DNA from: Nicoletella semolina
GTDB taxonomy: Bacteria > Pseudomonadota > Gammaproteobacteria > Enterobacterales > Pasteurellaceae
Reading direction: 5' to 3'
DNA length: 64,000 nt
Assembly (NCBI RefSeq): GCF_004345745.1
Contig: NZ_SLXJ01000005.1
Span: forward strand, 1-64,000
The notes beneath the pieces were generated by a model. It saw nothing but the letters and a program-made list of their open reading frames with translations. It was not told the DNA's origin and searched no databases. Below, one piece after another: positions 1 through 9,130 of this stretch. The translations under genes were made by a program, and so were the position numbers. The stretch's first letter is position 1. Every line of letters starts with the position of its first letter.

Positions 1-118
1 CGCACTATTCATCATTACCATGCCGACGGTTTAATTTTTCTCAAACGCCCTCTATACGCCCTTTCTAAACCGACACTTAGTATCTCTCCTTGTGCGTTGA
101 TGACACTTGGAGGTCGGT

Positions 119-3100
119 ATGAATAAAATCTTCAAAGTCATCTTCAACAAATCCACCCAAACTTGGACAGTGGTCTCTGAGCTTGCCAAATCTGCCACCA
201 AAGTCAAATCACAAAGCCTGGCTGCCCCAGTAGTATCTCAAACGACTGACACCCCAAGCCATCATCTAAGCAACTACGGCGAACTAACCATTATCAGCAT
301 CTTAGTACTCTCTAGCTTATATACTGGTATGGCGTGGGGAGGGCATAATACCCCAGGTAATGGTGGTACAGGGCACACTGTTGCATGGGGAGAGAGTAGC
401 TCCGCAAATGTAGGTGGTGCAGTCGCTTTGGGACACGCAGCTAAAGTAAAGGCTCTAGAGGGAATATCCATTGGCTATAACACAAATCTTACAAGTAAAT
501 ATTCTATTGCGATTGGTTCTGGAGCTAGTGCCACTGGTGGTGATAATTATGTAAGTTCTACTGCGATTGGCTATAAAGCACATGGAGGTGCAAAAGAGGG
601 CGTGGCTTTAGGAGCATATTCAAAAACAGATAGATTTTCACTAACTAGCGACAATGTGAGTACTAATAAGATTAATGTGCAGCCTAATACTCGAGTAAAT
701 AGTGTTTGGGGACCTCAAGGAGTTAATCACAATGATATTAAAGAGACTGTTCGGGAGACAAAGGGGGCAGTCTCAGTGGGGGATTCAACGGGTACTGCTC
801 CCAAATCTGCCACATTCACCCGCCAAATAATTAACGTGGCAGCAGGTTCTGCGGATTCTGATGCGGTAAACGTTGCTCAGCTACGGGCAGTGGCCGAATA
901 TGCCAAGAATCTTGCCAAGAATGTACAAGGTGGCTATGACATTACTGTGAAAGGGGATAATGGTCAAGGAGTACAAATTACCTCCCGTAATAAAACACTT
1001 AATTTGAACGGTAAAAAGGATAGCAATCACCAAAACATCATCGTTTCCAAAGCGAATAGTAGCAGTACACTTGAATTTGCACTAAATAAGGAGCTTAAAG
1101 GGGTAACCAATATCATCACTCAAAATCTGACTTCAACTGCCATGGCTACTTTTAATCAAGGGATAACCCTTGGTAACCAAGGGCCAAAGATTATAAAAGG
1201 CGATAACCAAGATACTATCAAAATAATGGGTACAGACGATCAAAGTGAAGTAAAAATCACCAACCTTAAGGCGGGTGAATCTGATAGCGATGCAGTGAAC
1301 TTTAAGCAACTAAAAGACAACAAAGTCAAGGTTGAAGCAAATGGTTTGGCAAAAGTGAGTTCAACAGATAATCAGATAGAGGGGGGCAAAACTTACACTA
1401 TAACTGTAGAAAAAGCCACTGTGCCAAATGATGACGATAACGACGGTAAGCTAAACGACAATGCTAATGACGATAATAAAGTCTTAAGTGCCAAAGGTGT
1501 GATTGATGCTATCAATAAAGCTGGTTTTAAGCTGCAAAACAATGGCACTGGCAATGGTGTAATCAATGCAGGCGATACGCTTAACTTTGAGAATGGTACT
1601 GGCACAACGGTGACAGTAACTACAGACAATGGTGGGGCGAAAGTTAAGGTGAATATCAATACAGCTGATATTACTATCACTGACGGCAAAGCTCAAGATC
1701 CACAAGCTCAAAACAATAGTGATAAATTGACCACTGTTAAAGCCGTTGCTAAAGCAATCAACGACATAGGCTTTAAAGTCAAATCGGAGGGCAATAAAAT
1801 CAATGGTGCTGATACGGTGGCTAGCCAATTGATAAAAAATGGCGAAGAGTTGGTATTTAAAGCGGGCGATAACCTAGAAATTGGTCGCCAAGATAAAACC
1901 TTTACGATTCAAACTAAGCGTAATGTAAGCTTTGACAGCATACAGCTGGGTAATGATGCCCCAAAAATCACTAAGGGTGATGACGGTAGCACTATTAAGC
2001 TCACAAGTGGTAACGGCAATCAAGATATAACGCTAACTGGTATCAAAGATGGCGTGAAGGATAGCGACGCAGTGAACTTTGGTCAATTGAAGAAAACCCT
2101 TACTGTGGGTGCAAACCTGAAGTTTGGTGGTGATATAGGTAATGACATTACTCGTATTCATAGCCAAAAGCTGACTGTCTCTGGTGGTGAGAAAATTGCA
2201 GGTAACTTAACCGAGAATAATATCGGTGTGGTGAGTGATGGTACTGACAAACTAGTGGTCAAGTTAGCCAAAAATATTGTCATGGGTACAGGTTCAATCA
2301 AATTTACCCCTGATAAGGCAGAGCAAGGGCAAGATGTTATTTTAAAGAGTACGGGCTTGCAGATCATTCCTGCTGATGCAATTGTGAAAAAAATGACTGG
2401 TAATGAGATAGATCTCAATAAAGCTATCGAAATCAACCAAGACGGTATTAATGCTGGCTCCAAGGTCATCAAAAATATTGCATCTGGTACAGATGACAAC
2501 CACGCAGCGACGGTTGGACAGTTGAGAGCAAGCCGTACAGTGATTGAAAAAGGTACGAACATCGTTAGCGTAGATGTGCAAGATAATGGTGATAAGAAAA
2601 CCTACACTATTAATGCGAAGGGTGCGAAAGTCTTTGCTAGAAACGGCTTGGAAGTACAAAGCACTGATGGCGCTGATAATGTAACCAATTATACCGTTGG
2701 TTTAACAAAAGACATACAAGATAAAATCCAAAAAGGCGTAGATTTCAAAAATAAAGTAGATACTCAAGGTATTACTTTTAAAGGCAATGACAATGGTGCT
2801 GGCGTAACCAAAAAATTAGGCGAAATGCTTAATATTGTTGGTGCGGCTGACAATAATAACGGCAACCACCAAAACATCACTACAGCTGCTGTGAGTAACG
2901 ATTTCACACTTACCCTCAATTCGGTATTAAAAGGCATTACTAGCATTACAGGTTTGATGCCAAATCTGACCGCTCATGGTGCAACTGGCAACACCAAGCC
3001 ACAGCAACTTGACGAAACGAAAGCGGCTAGCGTGGGAGATGTGCTAAATGCAGGCTGGAATTTGGCTCATAAAGATGGCAATAACGAAAGTGCTAAAGAT

Positions 3101-6100
3101 TTTGTAAAGCCTTATGATACTGTTGTGTTTGAAAATGGTAATGCAACGACAGTTAGCATTGTTAGTTCTGATAACAGCCAGAAAAATACCATCAAAGTTG
3201 ATGTTAATACTGATAACACGACGATTACCATTGATGCAAATAGCGGCAATAGGTTAAAAGCAGTTACAGGGACAATCAATGAAGGTGCTGCGAACACTAA
3301 TGATGAAGGCAAAGCGGTTGTCAATAATGGTGATGCTAACAAACTGACTACTGTTCAAACTGTAGTAGAGGCCATTAATAAAGTAGGCTTTAAAGTCAAA
3401 TCTGCAGGTAACAAAATTCAAGGCAGAGATATGGCTACAAGCGAGCTTGTTAAAAGAGGAGATGAGCTGATCTTTGAAGCTGGCGACAATTTAGAAATTG
3501 GTCGCCAAGATAAGACGTTTAAAGTTCAAACTAAGCGTGATGTAAACTTTAATAGCGTAGAAGCAAGCCAGTCTATCAGCGTTAGTAGCAATGCTGGCTC
3601 AAAAGTAAATATTACAGGTACTAGCGTTGTTGGTCTAAAATTCATCTTTGCTGACGCAGCAGGTCAAAATATTACCAATGCTCCGTTTATAGACGGATTG
3701 AATGGCAGCTTACGTGTCGGGTCTGGTAATGCCAATACCCCAGTGAAAATCACTAACCTTGCTCAAGGTATAGAGAACACTGATGCCGTCAATGTTGGAC
3801 AGCTCAAAAACTCAAGCTGGGAATTGAAGCACGAGGCAAGACAGCAAGATCATGATACAGCCTACGATGCAGCACATAAAAAAGATGATGTCAAAAAAGA
3901 CGACAGCATTACCTTTAAAGATGGTAAGGGTACTCGCTTTAAGATTAATGATGGTCAAAATACTACAGAGCTAACAGAAAACACTGTTCAGTTAGATATT
4001 GACGTGGACGATCAAACTGTTTGGGTAAACCAAGAAGGTAAGCTACAAGCAGCTTCTCCACAAACTCGTTATCAAGCCGATGGCGTTTGGGGAGCGACAG
4101 TCACTCGTGAAAATGGTCAGATCTTAAAAATTCAAGGTGGTGATACCATTATTGACCGTACTGCACCAGCACTAGGTACATATAAAAATATCACAACACA
4201 AGTTAAACAAACTGCTCCAAATGTAGATCAAGACACGATTGAAATCGTTTTAAACAAAGACGTGAAAATAGACAGTGTTGAGACCAAAACAGTCAATGCC
4301 AAAGAAAAGGTGAGTGTGGGAGAAAATAATAGCACGACAATTACTGGCAGTAGCGTTGTTTCTCCAAAAATTACTTTTGTGACAGGTAATAACCAAGCTG
4401 ATACACCTTCCATCACGGCAAATGGAGGTGATCTAAAAGTGAGCAAGGGCAACAATGGCGAAGCGGCTAAGATCACCAATGTGGCTGATGGTACAGCAGA
4501 CGACCACGCTGCGAATATAGCTCAGCTAAACAAAGCCAAAACTAAAGTGGTAGGTGCAGAGTTAGCCAAAGTTACTAAAGCTAATATCAATGGTGATCCG
4601 ACTAAAGGCACAACTTATACCGTAACTGTAGAAAAAGCCACTGTGCCAAATGCAACAGCTGATGGCAAGTTGGGAAATCCAGCCGATGGCGAAAAAGTGC
4701 TGACCGTTAGTGGCGTGGTAGAAGCTATCAATAAAGCTGGTTTTAAGCTGCAAAACAATGGCACTGGCAATGATGTAATCAATGCAGGCGATACGCTTAA
4801 CTTTGAGAATGGTACTGGCACAACGGTGACAGTAACTACAGACAATGGTGGTGCAAAAGTTAAGGTGGATATCAATAAAGCTGGCGTTACAACCATTAAT
4901 GGCATAGCACAGGTCGATCCTGCAAATCAAACTAATGGCGATCGTTTTGTTACTGTGGATACCGTTGTTAAAGCGTTAAATGACGCAGGATTTAAGATCA
5001 CTGCTGATAAAGAGGACTCGGGTATGCAGACTGGTACGAAAGAAGATAAGCTGATCAAAGCTGGCGAGAAAATTACTCTTAAAGCAGGCAAAAACCTCAC
5101 AGTTAAGCAATCTGGGGCAGATTTTACTTTCTCAATGCAAGATCAAGTTGAGGTTGATAAAGTGACAGTAGGTTCGGTTAGCATTGAAAAAACTGACGGC
5201 ATTAACGCGGGTCAAAAAGCTATTAGCAATGTTAAAGATGGTGTGAAAGACAGCGATGTGGTAAATGTGAAGCAGCTAAATGCAGCTAAGACGGAAGTCA
5301 AAGGTATGGGGCTTGCCACGGTGAGCAAATCACAAGGTGATAAAGGTCAGGATGTTTATATTGTCAATGTCAATGCCCAAGGTGTGGTAGGCACAGCTCA
5401 AACGTCTATGATGTATACTGATGGCTACGGTAATAAAGTGTATAAGCACACTGATGGCAAGTTCTACACCCAGCCAAATGGCGGTGGCGATGAAGTCGAT
5501 CCAGATCAAATCACTGCTACATTAAATAGTCCGAGTAAGGGTGGCACCAATACGCCAACCACGCTAAACAATGCGGCAGGTTCACTCGCACAAGCGGTCA
5601 ATATTGGCGATAAAATTGTAGGTTTAAATCAGCGTTTGGGCAACCGACTAGCCACTGATTTCACTCGCAACCAAGCTTTACCGCAACAGGTACAGAATAT
5701 CTACAACAATGTGGCAACTGTGGGTGATGTGCTAAACGCTGGCTGGAATCTACAAGGTAATGGTATTGCGGTAGACTTTGTTAAGTCATATGACACGGTA
5801 AACTTTATCAACGGCATGGGTACATCGGCTGTGGTGATAAATAGGGACGGTAAAACTTCAACGGTGAAAGTTGATGTTAATATGGACGACACTACGCTAA
5901 CTACCGAGAAATTTGTAGAAGATGGCATAGAGAAAACTCGATTAAAAGCCAACACGGGTGAGATAGAGAAAGTGACCGATAATACCAAGCCAGATCAATC
6001 TCTATCAAGGGGTAAAGTAGCAGCTAAAGTGGGCGATGAGAACAAGTTAGCAGCGGTTGGCACCGTCGTGCAAGCGGTCAATAGTGTTGGATTTATTGTA

Positions 6101-8551
6101 AAAGCCAATGATCAGCAAGATGGTCAGCTGATTAAATCTGGCGATATGCTAGGGCTTAAAGCGGGCAAAAATGTGAAAATTGAGCGTAATGGCGGCGATT
6201 TCACCATTAGCATTGATGATATGGCGTTTAATAATGTTCAGCTAGACAATGATCACACTGTACCCAAATTATCTAGCGATGGTAAGGGCAATGTCAAAGT
6301 GGGTGATAAAGATGGTAACCTTGTGAAAATCACCAATGTTAAAGATGGTGAGAACGACAGCGATGCGGCGACAGTGAAGCAGCTTAAAGCGGTTCAAGTC
6401 GCCTCAACCACTAAAGTAGCTGGCGACCAAGGCGTAACGGTTACCAAGAGGCAAAATGCAGATAGCAGCACCAGCTATGAAGTCGCAGCGAAGACCGATA
6501 ATGTTACTGTTGGCATTAACGAGAAAGGCGAGATTGCAGCCAAAACGGGTAACATGGTGGTAACTGGCGGCAAAGCAACGGGTAACCAAACCGATGGCGA
6601 TAAGCTGGCAACGGTAAACACTGTGGCAGAGGCACTTAACAACGCAGGCTTTATTGTCAAAGCTAATGGCAAAGATGGCACGCTGATCGAATTAGGCGAT
6701 GCGATTGAGTTTTTTGGTGGCGACAATATTATCATCAGCGAAAATGGCGGCAAAGTAACGGTTGAGATCAAAAAAGAGGTGGCGTTTGACAATGTCAAAG
6801 TCGGTGATGCAATGGTTAGCAAAGATGGTATCAATGCGGGCAATAAGCAAATTACCAATGTGGCTGATGGCGTAGCTGATACTGATGCGGTGAATATGAA
6901 GCAGCTTAAAGGTGCGAAGACCGAAGTTACAGCCTCAGGCTTGGCTATGGTAACCAATATAACGAGTTTAAGTGGTCAAAATGCCTACAATGTTGATGTG
7001 GCAAAAGCGGATAAACCAATCATTTCTGCTACTGGTAATGTGAGCCTCACAAGCCCTGACGATGCAGGCAAGGTCTTGACTGCAGGCGATGTGGTCGAGA
7101 CGGTGAGTAACAGTCATTTTAATATCAATGGCAAAGAGGCAAATGGGACGAATGTTACTAGCAAAGTAAAAGCAGGTAATACAGTTGAGTTTACAAATGG
7201 TCAAGGCACGACGGCAATTGTAGAGGTCGATCAAGTGGGTAAAATTGCTCTAAAGATTGACAGCCCATTAGCTTATATCAATACCAATAAAGCAGATAGT
7301 TCAACGCCAAGTGATAAGGTGAAACTAGTCGGTGAAAAAGGCTCTGATAACGCTGTGCAATTGCAAAATATCGCAAGTGCTGTTCATAGCGAGGTATCTA
7401 TTTTAGATGTGAGGCACCCAACCGATGCTGAACGTAATGCGATTGCAAAAGCCATTATACAAGCAGAAGAAGATGCTCTGTTGAATGCAGTAAATGTGGG
7501 TGATTTACAAGCTATCACTAATAATGTTATTGGTACTGATATTATCAAAACTTATGATGTGAAAGGCGGCGAAAAACGTGGTATGACGTTAACAGAAGCA
7601 ATCAACAATATGAATAAAGAGGGGATTCGTTTCTTCCACGTTAATGATGGTACTAATCCTGCGACTGGTTCAGACAAAAGTAATGAGGACTCAAGTGCAG
7701 CAGGGAAATATGCTACTGCTGTAGGTTTCCAATCAGAAGCAAATGGTAAAAATGCAGTTGCTGTCGGTAAGACTAATGTTGCCGAAGGTAATAATAGTGT
7801 CAGTATCGGTAGCGATAACCAAGTCTTGACTAAAAATTCAGGTGCATTAGGTAGCTTAAACCGTGTTGAAGTGCTAGATCAAGGTGATGAGCTAACAGGT
7901 AGCTATGCTGTTGGTAATAATAATGTGATTAATTCAAGTAATACATTTGTATTGGGTAGTGGCGTTAAAAATACCATTGAAAACTCTGTGTATTTGGGTA
8001 ACCAAACACAGGTTACAGCAGGTAACCAAGAAGGAACTCGCCATCTTAGCTTAGCGGGTAAACAAGGTGATACAACAACGGCTGGCGATAAAGGCGTTAT
8101 TTTAAGAACGACGATTGGTGGTATTACCTATGGAGATTTTGCTGGTGCAAAAGCGAATGGTGCGGTATCAGTCGGTTCTACTGGTAATGAACGCCGTATT
8201 CAAAACGTAGCTGCAGGTGAGATTTCTCCAACATCAACTGATGCTGTCAATGGTAGCCAATTACATAGCCTAGGTAGAGCAATTGCTGGATTAAATACTC
8301 GTATTAATGAAGTGGATAACGATGCAAATGCAGGTATCGCTTCAGCAATGGCGACTGGTGGATTAGCACAGGCTTATTTACCAAGTAAAAGTATGATTGC
8401 GATTGGCGGAAGTACCTACAGAGGCAGACAAGCTTATGCAATCGGTATCTCAGCAATCAGTGATGGCGGCGATTGGATCTTAAAAGGTTCTATAAATAGC
8501 AATAGCCGTGGACACGTCGGTGCAACAATGAGTGCTGGGTTCCAATGGTAG
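119..8551 (+). CDS. Giant trimeric autotransporter adhesin (YadA/Hia class)
   Basis: A type Vc adhesin of about 2810 residues that should form a trimeric surface fibre binding host or bacterial partners. I start at ATG 119 because GGAGG lies 5 bases upstream; a TTG at 107 is less likely. Residues 1-25 look like an extended signal-peptide region (MNKIFKVIFNKS), with a hydrophobic segment near 55-72. A first YadA-type head (repeats such as AVALG, AIGSG) follows at about 100-180. The stalk then has about ten neck motifs of the form DAVNxxQL, and two GDVLNAGWNL Trp-ring-like motifs. A second head-like repeat block lies at about 2525-2660. The last 75 residues are the beta-barrel anchor ending in FQW. 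Near-identical stalk segments recur within the gene. Its ligand cannot be predicted from the sequence. Confidence 0.95.
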   Translation: MNKIFKVIFNKSTQTWTVVSELAKSATKVKSQSLAAPVVSQTTDTPSHHLSNYGELTIISILVLSSLYTGMAWGGHNTPGNGGTGHTVAWGESSSANVGGAVALGHAAKVKALEGISIGYNTNLTSKYSIAIGSGASATGGDNYVSSTAIGYKAHGGAKEGVALGAYSKTDRFSLTSDNVSTNKINVQPNTRVNSVWGPQGVNHNDIKETVRETKGAVSVGDSTGTAPKSATFTRQIINVAAGSADSDAVNVAQLRAVAEYAKNLAKNVQGGYDITVKGDNGQGVQITSRNKTLNLNGKKDSNHQNIIVSKANSSSTLEFALNKELKGVTNIITQNLTSTAMATFNQGITLGNQGPKIIKGDNQDTIKIMGTDDQSEVKITNLKAGESDSDAVNFKQLKDNKVKVEANGLAKVSSTDNQIEGGKTYTITVEKATVPNDDDNDGKLNDNANDDNKVLSAKGVIDAINKAGFKLQNNGTGNGVINAGDTLNFENGTGTTVTVTTDNGGAKVKVNINTADITITDGKAQDPQAQNNSDKLTTVKAVAKAINDIGFKVKSEGNKINGADTVASQLIKNGEELVFKAGDNLEIGRQDKTFTIQTKRNVSFDSIQLGNDAPKITKGDDGSTIKLTSGNGNQDITLTGIKDGVKDSDAVNFGQLKKTLTVGANLKFGGDIGNDITRIHSQKLTVSGGEKIAGNLTENNIGVVSDGTDKLVVKLAKNIVMGTGSIKFTPDKAEQGQDVILKSTGLQIIPADAIVKKMTGNEIDLNKAIEINQDGINAGSKVIKNIASGTDDNHAATVGQLRASRTVIEKGTNIVSVDVQDNGDKKTYTINAKGAKVFARNGLEVQSTDGADNVTNYTVGLTKDIQDKIQKGVDFKNKVDTQGITFKGNDNGAGVTKKLGEMLNIVGAADNNNGNHQNITTAAVSNDFTLTLNSVLKGITSITGLMPNLTAHGATGNTKPQQLDETKAASVGDVLNAGWNLAHKDGNNESAKDFVKPYDTVVFENGNATTVSIVSSDNSQKNTIKVDVNTDNTTITIDANSGNRLKAVTGTINEGAANTNDEGKAVVNNGDANKLTTVQTVVEAINKVGFKVKSAGNKIQGRDMATSELVKRGDELIFEAGDNLEIGRQDKTFKVQTKRDVNFNSVEASQSISVSSNAGSKVNITGTSVVGLKFIFADAAGQNITNAPFIDGLNGSLRVGSGNANTPVKITNLAQGIENTDAVNVGQLKNSSWELKHEARQQDHDTAYDAAHKKDDVKKDDSITFKDGKGTRFKINDGQNTTELTENTVQLDIDVDDQTVWVNQEGKLQAASPQTRYQADGVWGATVTRENGQILKIQGGDTIIDRTAPALGTYKNITTQVKQTAPNVDQDTIEIVLNKDVKIDSVETKTVNAKEKVSVGENNSTTITGSSVVSPKITFVTGNNQADTPSITANGGDLKVSKGNNGEAAKITNVADGTADDHAANIAQLNKAKTKVVGAELAKVTKANINGDPTKGTTYTVTVEKATVPNATADGKLGNPADGEKVLTVSGVVEAINKAGFKLQNNGTGNDVINAGDTLNFENGTGTTVTVTTDNGGAKVKVDINKAGVTTINGIAQVDPANQTNGDRFVTVDTVVKALNDAGFKITADKEDSGMQTGTKEDKLIKAGEKITLKAGKNLTVKQSGADFTFSMQDQVEVDKVTVGSVSIEKTDGINAGQKAISNVKDGVKDSDVVNVKQLNAAKTEVKGMGLATVSKSQGDKGQDVYIVNVNAQGVVGTAQTSMMYTDGYGNKVYKHTDGKFYTQPNGGGDEVDPDQITATLNSPSKGGTNTPTTLNNAAGSLAQAVNIGDKIVGLNQRLGNRLATDFTRNQALPQQVQNIYNNVATVGDVLNAGWNLQGNGIAVDFVKSYDTVNFINGMGTSAVVINRDGKTSTVKVDVNMDDTTLTTEKFVEDGIEKTRLKANTGEIEKVTDNTKPDQSLSRGKVAAKVGDENKLAAVGTVVQAVNSVGFIVKANDQQDGQLIKSGDMLGLKAGKNVKIERNGGDFTISIDDMAFNNVQLDNDHTVPKLSSDGKGNVKVGDKDGNLVKITNVKDGENDSDAATVKQLKAVQVASTTKVAGDQGVTVTKRQNADSSTSYEVAAKTDNVTVGINEKGEIAAKTGNMVVTGGKATGNQTDGDKLATVNTVAEALNNAGFIVKANGKDGTLIELGDAIEFFGGDNIIISENGGKVTVEIKKEVAFDNVKVGDAMVSKDGINAGNKQITNVADGVADTDAVNMKQLKGAKTEVTASGLAMVTNITSLSGQNAYNVDVAKADKPIISATGNVSLTSPDDAGKVLTAGDVVETVSNSHFNINGKEANGTNVTSKVKAGNTVEFTNGQGTTAIVEVDQVGKIALKIDSPLAYINTNKADSSTPSDKVKLVGEKGSDNAVQLQNIASAVHSEVSILDVRHPTDAERNAIAKAIIQAEEDALLNAVNVGDLQAITNNVIGTDIIKTYDVKGGEKRGMTLTEAINNMNKEGIRFFHVNDGTNPATGSDKSNEDSSAAGKYATAVGFQSEANGKNAVAVGKTNVAEGNNSVSIGSDNQVLTKNSGALGSLNRVEVLDQGDELTGSYAVGNNNVINSSNTFVLGSGVKNTIENSVYLGNQTQVTAGNQEGTRHLSLAGKQGDTTTAGDKGVILRTTIGGITYGDFAGAKANGAVSVGSTGNERRIQNVAAGEISPTSTDAVNGSQLHSLGRAIAGLNTRINEVDNDANAGIASAMATGGLAQAYLPSKSMIAIGGSTYRGRQAYAIGISAISDGGDWILKGSINSNSRGHVGATMSAGFQW
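1508..1660 (+). repeat. Stalk repeat copy 1 within the adhesin gene
   Basis: This 153-base segment (starts GCTATCAATAAAGCTGG) recurs at 4724-4876 with only about four to five mismatches by eye. It encodes the stalk stretch beginning AINKAGFKLQNNG. Such near identity 3.2 kb apart implies recent duplication or gene conversion and is a possible recombination site for length variation. Confidence 0.85.
4724..4876 (+). repeat. Stalk repeat copy 2 within the adhesin gene
   Basis: This is the direct partner of the segment at 1508-1660, in the same orientation and reading frame. Differences include GGT to GAT in the middle and GGGGCG to GGTGCA near the end. Confidence 0.85.
5590..5598 (+). repeat. 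DNA uptake signal (ACAAGCGGT), inside adhesin gene
   Basis: This is a perfect copy of the A. pleuropneumoniae-type uptake signal core, followed by CA as in the longer consensus. A near match (GCAAGCGGT) lies at about 6070 in the same gene. These signals favour uptake of this DNA by competent relatives. Confidence 0.8.
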
Positions 8552-8570
8552 AAATGCTTTAGCGTGGTTT

Positions 8571-8608
8571 TCAGACAGGATTGTACGACAATGCTGTCTG
8601 CTATTTTT
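8571..8608 (+). terminator. Terminator or attenuator between adhesin and lipoprotein genes
   Basis: CAGACAG (8572-8578) pairs with CTGTCTG (8594-8600). Inside it ATTGT pairs with ACAAT around an ACG loop, with one G-G mismatch between the two helices. T5 follows at 8604-8608. It lies only 20 bases before the next start codon, so it probably ends most adhesin transcripts and lets a fraction read into the lipoprotein gene. Confidence 0.8.
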
Positions 8609-8628
8609 AATTTATGAGGTAAAATTAA

Positions 8629-9090
8629 ATGAAGTTAACAATGTTAGTCAGTGTTGTTGTTATTCTTGTGTTAGCAGGGTGTTCAGGTTCAACGATCAAA
8701 AGTGATGGCACGGTTACTGAACTTAGATGGCCAGATCTTTCTTCAGCTGCTTTTGATAAAAACAGAGGAACATTTCCTAACATAGAAAATTTATTAAATA
8801 TTCGCTCAGCAATGACAAAAGATCAGCTTTATAAGTTGATCGGCTATCCGCAATTTTATGAGGGATTCCATGTGCGAGAATGGAACTATTTATTCCATTT
8901 TAACACGCCAAGTCAAGGAACTGATGGAATTACTACTTGCCAATATAAGGTCGTATTTGATAATAAAGCTTATGCTCGCAGTTTCTTTTGGCGAGCTGTC
9001 GATCCTGTTGACGCTGTGTGTCCACCAAATAAAGATCCAGGGGCGATCATTCGTGAAATAAAACAAACTGAAGCACTTATTCGCCAGTAG
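8629..9090 (+). CDS. BamE/OmlA-like lipoprotein linked to the adhesin
   Basis: A 153-residue lipoprotein. The signal peptide ends in the lipobox LAGC with Cys18, and Ser at +2 predicts sorting to the outer membrane. The mature part resembles the SmpA/OmlA (BamE) fold: MTKDQLYKLIGYPQF followed by a REWNYLFHF strand matches the helix-GxP-WxY pattern of BamE. It is about the size of a single such domain and has no OmpA-type peptidoglycan-binding domain. GAGGT precedes the ATG. Position directly after a trimeric autotransporter recalls TpgA of Acinetobacter, a SmpA/OmlA-containing partner of the adhesin Ata. A role in folding, export or anchoring of the adhesin is inferred, not shown. It is probably not the housekeeping BamE. 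Confidence 0.75.
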   Translation: MKLTMLVSVVVILVLAGCSGSTIKSDGTVTELRWPDLSSAAFDKNRGTFPNIENLLNIRSAMTKDQLYKLIGYPQFYEGFHVREWNYLFHFNTPSQGTDGITTCQYKVVFDNKAYARSFFWRAVDPVDAVCPPNKDPGAIIREIKQTEALIRQ

Positions 9091-9130
9091 TTTAAATTGA
9101 TAGTTTATATTGTTATACTTAGGTTTAATA

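Noticed and set aside
1-118. Promoter or gene end upstream of the adhesin
   Set aside because: Only 118 bases are available and no convincing -35/-10 pair or open frame could be identified apart from the GGAGG ribosome-binding site.
274-7234. Many antisense open frames of 60-160 residues inside the adhesin gene
   Set aside because: They arise from the repetitive codon pattern of the stalk, lack ribosome-binding sites and family features, and several are near copies of each other because the sense repeats are.
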